Below are positions 58,041 through 64,000 of a stretch of 64,000 nucleotides of DNA, piece after piece; position 1 is the first letter of the stretch, and the number at the start of each line of letters is the position of its first letter. The notes under the pieces are model-generated. The model made no database searches, was not told the DNA's origin, and saw only the letters and a list, made by a program, of their open reading frames with translations. This DNA comes from an uncultured Bacillota bacterium (lineage in GTDB: Bacteria; Bacillota; Clostridia; Lachnospirales; Lachnospiraceae): contig CASEXH010000004.1 of NCBI GenBank assembly GCA_949291945.1, positions 1 to 64,000 on the forward strand, read 5' to 3'. A program made the position numbers and the translations under genes.

Positions 58041-59309
58041 ATGTCAAATACTCTGATAGATTTCACCGAAGAGCTCTTCAGTGAACTGCGGATTCCTGTT
58101 CACGAAGTTTCTCTTCCCATGCAATGGGACGACCAATTTGATCTGGGGCTGAGGAAAACTCTGACAGGAAAATCTGATTTTCAGCTTCAGGAAACCTTTT
58201 TAGATCTTAATAGCCTTTATGGGGACAAGGTACAGATCATCTTTGGGGAAGATTTGTTTACCTGTAATTATCTGTTGCTTCCCTTAAATCCGGAAACGCT
58301 CCTGATGGCAGGTCCTTTTCTTTTCGAAGCTCCTGCCGTAGACACCATCATGAAACTTTGTGAACGGTTAAGAATTTCCGGCAAATATCATACCTATATC
58401 AAACAGTATTTTGCTACACTTCCCAAGCTTCAGAACAGGGTTGCCTTAGGAACCTATATAAAGTGTCTTGCAAACCGTATTTTTGCCCCTGATACCTACG
58501 AGATCCTTTATTTAAAGAATCAAAACACCTTTGATTTCCACTTTGACGATATCATGGAGCCGGAACCCAGTGCCAATACGATCAAAAGTATGGAAAGCCG
58601 TTATGAAAACGAAGAAGAGCTGATGGAATGCATTGCCAGAGGGGATTATGAAACGGCAGAGCAACATCTTTACCGCCCGGCTTATCTCTCAGACCTGGAG
58701 CAACGTGTACCGGATACTCTCCGAGATCAGAAAAATTATCTGATCATCGGAAATACATTATTCCGCAAGGCTGCTCAGAGGGGCAAAGTCCATCCTATTT
58801 ATCTGGATGACCTGTCCAGCAAAATGGCTGCCAAGATTGAGAATCTGACTTCACTTTCCCAGGTAGATCCTCTCCGCCGGGAAATGGTAAGGAAATATTG
58901 CTTTTTGGTAAAAACCTATTCCACCAAAGGTTTTTCTCCCATTATCCAAAAAGTTTTAAATTATATTGCTTTAAATTTAGCCTCCGATCTGACCTTGAAA
59001 CATCTTTCTTCTATTTTTTCCTTAAACAGCAGTTATCTCTCTGCTATGTTTAAAAAGGAAACAGGAACTACACTTACCGCCTATGTGAACAGCAAGCGGA
59101 TCGACAGAGCCGTATATCTGCTAAATACCCAGGTAGATTCCATACAGGATATAGCAATCATGTGCGGAATACCTGATCTGACTTATTTTACAAAACTGTT
59201 TAAGAAAGCAAAGGGAATGACTCCTACTAAATACAGGGAGCTGATTAGCCGAAAGTCAACAGATGTCAGCGAGCAGTTGAAAAATACCCCTCGGACTCCA
59301 CCGCTGTAG
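58041..59309 (+). CDS. AraC family transcriptional regulator
   Basis: A 422-residue regulator with a long N-terminal sensory part (about 1-300, including FTCNYLLLPLNPETLLMAGPFLF, a shape shared with the split regulator at 53213-54435) and a C-terminal AraC/XylS domain. In the latter, LTLKHLSSIFSLNSSYLSAMFKKETGTTLTAYV and VDSIQDIAIMCGIPDLTYFTKLFKKAKGMTPTKYRE give the two helix-turn-helix units. The ATG at 58041 follows GGAGAG. Divergent from the symporter-glucuronidase genes, it is the likely activator of glucuronide use. Confidence 0.9.
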   Translation: MSNTLIDFTEELFSELRIPVHEVSLPMQWDDQFDLGLRKTLTGKSDFQLQETFLDLNSLYGDKVQIIFGEDLFTCNYLLLPLNPETLLMAGPFLFEAPAVDTIMKLCERLRISGKYHTYIKQYFATLPKLQNRVALGTYIKCLANRIFAPDTYEILYLKNQNTFDFHFDDIMEPEPSANTIKSMESRYENEEELMECIARGDYETAEQHLYRPAYLSDLEQRVPDTLRDQKNYLIIGNTLFRKAAQRGKVHPIYLDDLSSKMAAKIENLTSLSQVDPLRREMVRKYCFLVKTYSTKGFSPIIQKVLNYIALNLASDLTLKHLSSIFSLNSSYLSAMFKKETGTTLTAYVNSKRIDRAVYLLNTQVDSIQDIAIMCGIPDLTYFTKLFKKAKGMTPTKYRELISRKSTDVSEQLKNTPRTPPL

Positions 59310-59354
59310 TAATAAACAACATCTGTCATATATTGTAAACCATCTATCAATAAA

Positions 59355-59405
59355 ATATCCCTGAGAAATCGGAAAATAGAATTCCGATTTCTCAGGGATG
59401 TTTTT
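59355..59405. terminator. Bidirectional terminator after araC
   Basis: ATCCCTGAGAAATCGGAA and TTCCGATTTCTCAGGGAT form an 18-bp perfect stem, with TTTTT on the plus side and ATTTTA on the minus side. Confidence 0.92.
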
Positions 59406-59420
59406 CTGTAAATTATTACG

Positions 59421-59639
59421 CTATGAAAAATCTTCCACTGTATACCGCTTCATCATTGCTCCGTATTTCATACGGATGACTTCATTTCTCCTAAGGACAT
59501 CTTCCTCATTTCCCACGTATTGGCAGCGGATGCAGTAATACTCATCCTTATCCTTGTCATAGAACATATCGATATCAAGGTCTCTCATAAAACACATGGG
59601 GCAGCGGTAATTCAGTCTGCCTTTTCCAGCCTGAGCCAT
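59421..59639 (-). CDS. Small zinc-ribbon protein
   Basis: A 72-residue protein with one four-Cys ribbon: CPMC (13-16) and CIRC (36-39), separated by MRDLDIDMFYDKDKDEYY. The C-terminus RRNEVIRMKYGAMMKRYTV is helical and basic. AAGGAGG lies 10 bases before the ATG, so it is well translated. Its start overlaps the end of the unknown upstream frame by 28 bases. Such ribbons act as nucleic-acid or protein adaptors; no specific family recognised. Confidence 0.75.
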   Translation of the reverse strand: MAQAGKGRLNYRCPMCFMRDLDIDMFYDKDKDEYYCIRCQYVGNEEDVLRRNEVIRMKYGAMMKRYTVEDFS

Positions 59640-60415
59640 GTTGACACTACCTCCTTATCAGAAATTTCTGTAGAATATCCCAGGGTAAACATAGGGGAAA
59701 ATGCGTATCCTTCCCGGACATAGCCTTTTGCCTCTTTTTTATCCATGCTCATAGATACCCTGGTTTCAATGGGGGGAATTACCCCGCTTACACAGTCGGC
59801 ACCCTCCATCTCCTCTTCTCTGCATTTGTATTCATAGGAAAGTTTCTTTTCCTCTCCTCCTTTCTTGCAGGAAAGTGTGATGCCGGTCATGTCCTCCGGA
59901 TACTCTGTAGTACCATAGCATGCAACCATATATTCGTTAAGTTCTACCTTGGCATCCGGATCACTCATTTCCAGAACCTTCCTCTCAATCTGGATATCTG
60001 AACTCCCCTCTGTAAATAAGATCCTGGTCTGCAGTTTCAGTGTCAGATCATAAAATTCGATGTCTACCGGGTCCAGCGTAAGAACTCTTTTTTTCCGTCC
60101 ATCTCCCATATCTTCCTCTGAGAAATGAGCTTTGGTCCGGCACAGGCACAGGTCCACTTCCTCTCCTTTGTAAGTAAGTTTTGCGCTGCGCACAGTCCCC
60201 TCCCCTGCATAATGAGTAAAATATCCTGCTCGGTATTTCTCCTGGATAAGGAATGGATAGGAGGCGTCCTGAATATGCTTCGTTCCAATCCCTACTTCCC
60301 ATTTCAGTTTTGCAGCATAGGGGCGCAGGTCCACGATGGCGCCTCCCTGGTCCATGTTCACACAGGCCCGCATATAGGGATCGCAATACCAGAATACCTG
60401 CCTGCCCCCGGTATC
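59612..60415 (-). pseudogene. 5'-truncated protein of unknown family
   Basis: An open frame of about 267 codons (after a TAA near 60416) that begins DTGGRQVFWYCDPYM and runs to EKAD at 59612. No start codon has a ribosome site: the first ATG (60373) is preceded by ATCCCT, and coding-like sequence extends upstream of it, so the true N-terminus has been lost. The protein is beta-strand rich (YRAGYFTHYAGEGTV, RVLTLDPVDIEFYDLTLKL, TRILFTEGSSDIQIERKV), like a sandwich domain of sugar-active or surface proteins, but I do not recognise a family. It overlaps the zinc-ribbon gene. Confidence 0.6.
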
Positions 60416-60429
60416 TTATCCGGCTTTTA

Positions 60430-60445
60430 TTTGCGCATTTGCGCT
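60430..60445. promoter_or_regulatory. Candidate LacI operator, site 2
   Basis: TTTGCGCATTTGCGC contains the palindrome GCGCAAATGCGC and shares TTTGCGCA with the site above the lacI promoter (61579-61588). It lies just 5' of the truncated gene downstream of lacI. Confidence 0.4.
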
Positions 60446-60498
60446 AGATTCGCCCATTCAAAACATTCCTATGTTTATCCGTTACTATAGCTTTTTCT

Positions 60499-61511
60499 CT
60501 ATTTTGTGGATTCTTTTAATACTACCTCGTAATCTAATTCTGTTTTAAGGGATACCTTTTTTCCCTCAAGTATATCCAGCAGCACACCGCATGCCTTTCG
60601 CCCGATTTCTGTATTATCAAATTTCAGGGATGTGATCGGCACCGGATAACTGTCCAATACTTTACTGTTATGACAAGAAGCCACCTTCATATCTTCCGGG
60701 ACTTTCACATTTTGTCTGTGCAGTTCCTGCAGGACAATATTGCAGATTGCGTCATCCTGGCACAAGATGCAGTCTACTTATTCTTTTAAAAGGGCATCTG
60801 CATTCCTTCTTGTGATCAGTTCTGTCATATTGTTCCTGTACACAATGGTCATATCCGCCTTCAGTCCCGCATCTTCATATGCCTGAAGATATCCTTCATA
60901 CCTCTCTTCATTTACGATCAAGTCCCCTTTTTGTCCCATATAAGCAATCCGTTTCATCCTGCGGGAAAGAAGAATAGATGTTAGGTCTCTGCACGCCCCT
61001 TTATTATCATGGTCGACCTGAACAATAGATTCATCATCCATAGACCCTATGGTCACAAAAGGAAAATCTCTGGATTTCAGCAGCCTGGCAAAGGGATCAT
61101 TTCTGTGGGTATTTCCCAAAATCACTCCGTCGATCTTATGGTGGTCCAACAGTTTTTTAAGCCGCACCGTATCCTGCCCATTGGTTGTAACCACAAACAT
61201 ATCATACCCTCTCGCCTGGGCTGCTTCATTCACACCGCAGATACACATATAAAAAAAGGCTGGGCCACCAGGGTCTTTACTTCCGGGATGAGAAGCGCAA
61301 TATTATTCGTTCTGGCCTGCGCAAGACTTTTTGCACTGCTGTTAGGATAGTAATCATGCTCTTCTATAAATTCAAGAACCTTTTTGCGGGTAGCGCTTCC
61401 TATACGTCCCTTTCCGGATATAGCTCTAGAAACCGTACTGACAGACACGCCCAGCTGCTCCGCTACATCATTGATGGTCATCTTTCTGCCGTTATCATCT
61501 TTTTTTTTCAT
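60499..61511 (-). pseudogene. LacI family regulator with frameshift and nonsense lesions
   Basis: A whole LacI-type gene with two lesions. The first frame (from ATG 61511) holds the HTH MTINDVAEQLGVSVSTVSRAIS and hinge NSSAKSLAQART, then leaves frame at a T7 run (61251-61257). One more T would give PFFYMCICGVNEAAQARGYD and continue the ligand-binding domain (HHKIDGVILGN, FVTIGSMDDESIVQVDHDNKGA). At 60778 an in-frame TAA replaces a codon in LLKE-x-VDCILCQDDAIC, and the rest reads on to ESTK at 60499. It ends about 330 residues from the start, the normal length. Promoter and operator are intact, so decay is recent. Confidence 0.88.
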
Positions 61512-61546
61512 TTTGTCCGCCCTTTCTCTCAGTCTGCATTTCCTTA

Positions 61547-61588
61547 AGTATGGCGGATTCTTTCAGTCATGTCAACTATTTGCGCAAA
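61547..61588 (-). promoter_or_regulatory. lacI promoter with TTTGCGCAAA palindrome
   Basis: Minus-strand TTGACA (61570-61575) and CATACT (61547-61552), spacer 17. The perfect palindrome TTTGCGCAAA (61579-61588) sits directly upstream of the -35. Confidence 0.65.
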
Positions 61589-61599
61589 ATCCCCTTTGA

Positions 61600-61959
61600 C
61601 GTCTGTCCGTTACAGATTTATATGGTGAAACTCTCTTTCTCGCAAAAAGAAACGACACACCTGCAGCAGATCGTGTCCGGGATTTTCTGGAACGTTTCCA
61701 TCCTCAGGTGCAGATTGAAGACATAGTGTCCGATGGTCTTCAGACCTTTAATGACCTGGCATCCTCTTCAAAACTGGCCCTTTCTGGCATATTTTGGAAA
61801 AATGTCCACCCACTGTTGACCACAATCCCGGTAGATTGGGATTTCACCATTCCTTACGGGCTTATTTATGCTAAAAATCCCTCTCAAAAAGTACTGGATT
61901 TTATCGATATATTAGATAATCTTATCAAAGAGGAAAAAAAGACTCCTGAAAGCCTATGA
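61600..61959 (+). pseudogene. LysR-type regulator remnant (substrate-binding domain)
   Basis: A plus-strand frame open from 61600 (after TGA 61597) to the stop at 61959 gives the last ~119 residues of a LysR effector-binding domain: LSVTDLYGETLFLAKR, then RVRDFLERFHPQVQIEDIV, LALSGIFWKNVHP and the conserved VDWDFTIPYGLIYA. There is no start codon, no HTH and no upstream reading in this frame, so roughly 170 N-terminal residues are lost. It runs divergently from the lacI relic; both decayed. Confidence 0.72.
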
Positions 61960-61976
61960 TTCTCCTAAATATTCCA

Positions 61977-62013
61977 AAAGGGCATTGGAGGCCTAACCTC
62001 CAATGCCCTTTTT
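61977..62013. terminator. Bidirectional terminator
   Basis: AAAAGGGCATTGGAGG and CCTCCAATGCCCTTTTT form a perfect stem with a 5-base loop, between the LysR relic (+) and the DUF1540 gene (-). Confidence 0.92.
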
Positions 62014-62035
62014 AAAAATCTTTTCTCTGTATCTT

Positions 62036-62353
62036 TTACTTTTTGTAAAAGCTTCCGCACATAGTCTCATCACATCTGCAGGCATTTGTTCCTGCAATGG
62101 TGATTTTTGCAGCGTCACATTTTTCCTGATCGTTATAGGTACACTCACAGGCTTTACAGGCCACCTGGATAGTCTGAGTGGCTGTACCTGTTTCCATACT
62201 GTTCATAGCGCCTTCTTTTTTCTCTACAAAACTTTTGCAGCAGGTTTCATCCGGTCTCTGAGCGTTTGGTCCATCTACCTGGATGTCTCCTTTAGAACAG
62301 TATTCATTCTTATTATACAGACAGGTTCTTGCTGTACAGCTTAATAATGGCAT
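62036..62353 (-). CDS. DUF1540 double-repeat cysteine-rich protein
   Basis: A 105-residue soluble protein with two DUF1540 units: residues 5-42 (CTARTCLYNKNEYCSKGDI...CCKSF) and 66-102 (CKACECTYNDQEKCDAAKI...MCGSF). Each has the pattern C-x3/4-C-x-Y-N-x4/5-C and a final C-x-S-F, suited to metal or cluster binding. Family function is unknown; it occurs widely in Clostridia. A short Met/Ser/Glu linker joins the units. It is monocistronic, with a strong terminator after it and thrS upstream on the same strand. Confidence 0.9.
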   Translation of the reverse strand: MPLLSCTARTCLYNKNEYCSKGDIQVDGPNAQRPDETCCKSFVEKKEGAMNSMETGTATQTIQVACKACECTYNDQEKCDAAKITIAGTNACRCDETMCGSFYKK

Positions 62354-62424
62354 ACATATTACCTCCTAAAATAGATTTATCAGAGATAATATGTGCCATT
62401 TCTCTATTTCTTATACATCAAAAA

Positions 62425-64000
62425 TTACTTTTCTTCCTGTTCAGCCTTGCGGATTTCTTTTGAAGCAATCTCTTCCTGAATGTCTTTTATAAATTCTTCC
62501 AGTCCTTTCTGGCCTTCATCTCCCTGGAAACGGCTTCTCACAGATACTTTTTCTTCCTCTTCCTCTTTTGCACCTACTACCAGCATGTAAGGAATCTTTT
62601 TCATCTGAGCTTCCCGGATCTTATAGCCGATCTTCTCTGCTCTTGTATCAATCTCAGCCCGAACGCCTGCCTCTTTCAGTTTTTCCAGGACTTTCTGTCC
62701 ATATTCCAGATGTTTGTCGGAAATGGGCAGCACCTTCACCTGTACTGGAGCCAGCCAGGTTGGGAAAGCTCCAGCGAAGTGCTCGATCAAGATACCGATA
62801 AATCTTTCGATAGAACCGAATACCACACGGTGGATCATGATCGGTCTGTGCTTCTCTCCGTCTGCTCCTGTATATTCCAGTTCAAACCGCAGAGGCAGCT
62901 GGAAGTCAAGCTGGATGGTTCCGCACTGCCAGGTTCTTCCGATGGAGTCTTCCAGATGGAAATCAATCTTTGGTCCGTAGAAAGCTCCGTCTCCTTCATT
63001 TACAACATAGGGCAGCCCCAGGTCGTCTAATGCTCCCTGAAGAGCCTCTGTAGCCATCTCCCAGTCTTCATCACTTCCCATGCTGTCTTCCGGTCTGGTA
63101 GAAAGCTCTACATGATATTTAAAGCCAAACAGCTTATACACACTGTCGATCAGGTCTGCCACGCCTTTGATCTCATCTTTAATCTGTTCCGGTGTCATGA
63201 AAATATGGGCATCATCCTGGGTAAAGCAGCGCACACGCATAAGTCCGTGCATCTGTCCTGATTTTTCATGACGGTGTACGATTCCCAGTTCTCCCATACG
63301 GATAGGCAGGTCACGGTAGGAACGTGGCTCTGACTGATAAACCAGGATGCCTCCCGGACAGTTCATAGGCTTAATGGCAAAATCCTCATCATCGATAACT
63401 GTAGTATACATATTTTCTTTGTAGTGATCCCAGTGTCCGGAAGTCTCCCAGAGATGACGGCTTAACATGATCGGTGTAGAAATCTCCACATATCCTGCTT
63501 TCCGGTGGATCTCACGCCAAAAATCCAGAAGCTGATTCTTCAGCACCATTCCATTAGGCAGGAAAAATGGGAATCCAGGACCTTCTTCTCTCATCATGAA
63601 CAGTCCCAATTCTTTTCCAAGCTTTCTGTGGTCACGTTTTTTGGCTTCCTCCAGCATATGGAGATATTCTTCCAGCTCTGCTTTCTTTGGAAAAGCAGTT
63701 CCGTAGATCCTCTGGAGCATTTTATTCTTTTCATTTCCTCTCCAGTAAGCACCTGCCAGGCTGGTGAGCTTAAAAGCTTTTACATATTTTGTGCTCATCA
63801 GATGAGGTCCTGCGCACAGGTCTGTAAACTCTCCCTGAGAATAGAAGCTGATCACTGCATCTTCCGGCAGGTCTTCGATAAGCTCTACCTTATATGGTTC
63901 GTCTTTTTCTTTAAAATATTCGATGGCTTCGTTTCTTGGCTTTTCAGATCTGGTAAGAGGAAGATTTTCCTTTACGATCTTTTTCATTTCTTTTTCAATT
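62425..64000 (-). CDS. thrS: Threonyl-tRNA synthetase (5' part beyond window)
   Basis: The visible C-terminal ~525 residues are open to the window edge, and the frame continues upstream of the ATG at 63987 (IEKEMKKIVKENLPL reads as internal ThrRS sequence). The end of the editing domain (FTDLCAGPHLMSTK) is followed by the class II catalytic domain: motif 2 near GELGIVHRHEKSGQMHGLMRVR, zinc ligands in NCPGGI and HRHE, motif 3 after IHRVVFGSIERFIGIL. The anticodon-binding domain ends the protein (VKVLPISDKHLEYG onward), with a Glu/Lys-rich tail. The N-terminal TGS and first half of the editing domain lie off the window. An upstream T-box would also be outside. Confidence 0.96.
   Translation of the reverse strand, partial: IEKEMKKIVKENLPLTRSEKPRNEAIEYFKEKDEPYKVELIEDLPEDAVISFYSQGEFTDLCAGPHLMSTKYVKAFKLTSLAGAYWRGNEKNKMLQRIYGTAFPKKAELEEYLHMLEEAKKRDHRKLGKELGLFMMREEGPGFPFFLPNGMVLKNQLLDFWREIHRKAGYVEISTPIMLSRHLWETSGHWDHYKENMYTTVIDDEDFAIKPMNCPGGILVYQSEPRSYRDLPIRMGELGIVHRHEKSGQMHGLMRVRCFTQDDAHIFMTPEQIKDEIKGVADLIDSVYKLFGFKYHVELSTRPEDSMGSDEDWEMATEALQGALDDLGLPYVVNEGDGAFYGPKIDFHLEDSIGRTWQCGTIQLDFQLPLRFELEYTGADGEKHRPIMIHRVVFGSIERFIGILIEHFAGAFPTWLAPVQVKVLPISDKHLEYGQKVLEKLKEAGVRAEIDTRAEKIGYKIREAQMKKIPYMLVVGAKEEEEEKVSVRSRFQGDEGQKGLEEFIKDIQEEIASKEIRKAEQEEK

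Noticed and set aside
1..64000. CRISPR arrays, prophage genes, IS transposases, rRNA
   Set aside because: No regularly spaced repeats with spacers, no phage structural genes, no transposase motifs and no rRNA segments were recognised.

Overview
The window looks like a chromosomal segment of a Gram-positive gut anaerobe of the Lachnospiraceae type (Blautia / Mediterraneibacter-like). The reasons are moderate G+C, strong AAGGAGG-type ribosome sites, DUF5688 and DUF1540 proteins, glucan/choline-binding-type wall repeats, an Rnf-like gene set, a Loop-1 type beta-glucuronidase with a GPH symporter, and infC-rpmI-rplT close to thrS. No rRNA, CRISPR array, prophage or intact IS was seen. One tRNA (Arg-CCG) is present. 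The genus is inferred, not proven.

Layout. 0-2.3 kb: a queuosine salvage operon (queT-queF-truncated queC) behind a promoter and a preQ1-I type riboswitch, with a large palindromic repeat lying in the leader, then a CmpB-family membrane protein. 2.3-8.7 kb: crcB, a small monooxygenase, metA (acetyl-CoA type), cls, ligA and rluF. 8.9-15.2 kb: a secreted wall-repeat protein, an SH3 membrane protein, tRNA-Arg, DUF5688, efp, yqeG and citrate synthase. 15.2-19.2 kb: topB, a decayed sulfotransferase-like gene behind 11-bp-phased repeats, and aroF (DAHP synthase) preceded by a Tyr/Phe-rich leader peptide and an attenuator. 19.3-23.8 kb: a MoxR-DUF58-transglutaminase operon. 23.9-28.5 kb: a MarR-controlled pair of ABC exporters. 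28.7-32.2 kb: a glycosyltransferase relic, then MATE / chorismate mutase-shikimate kinase fusion / aroE. 32.3-34.1 kb: rarA and a zinc-ribbon membrane protein.

34.2-39.8 kb is the most unusual block: apbE (flavin transferase) converges on rnfC-rnfD-(FMN-binding protein)-(RnfA/E-like protein). No rnfB is present, only one A/E-type subunit is present, and that subunit has a single cysteine. The FMN-binding protein carries a tandem duplication and three flavinylation-like motifs. I read it as a reduced, Rnf-derived transmembrane electron-transfer system exporting electrons to extracytosolic flavins. 40.0-40.4 kb holds a compact type I toxin-antitoxin module (27-aa holin-like toxin, convergent antisense RNA, shared terminator). 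40.4-42 kb: infC (AUU start)-rpmI-rplT with an L20-type leader. 42-49.9 kb: an NSS sodium symporter, a CPBP protease, a BceAB-like exporter and a divergent LytTR two-component system with a candidate 21-bp-period operator between them.

49.9-59.4 kb is a glucuronide/galactoside utilisation locus: GPH symporter, beta-glucuronidase, a frameshifted AraC regulator, a second GH2 enzyme, an MDR oxidoreductase and a divergent intact AraC regulator. 59.4-62.0 kb is a decayed zone (5'-truncated unknown gene, LacI with two lesions, LysR relic). DUF1540 and a right-edge-truncated thrS close the window. Gene loss is a theme throughout: seven broken genes were found, two with one-base losses in T tracts.
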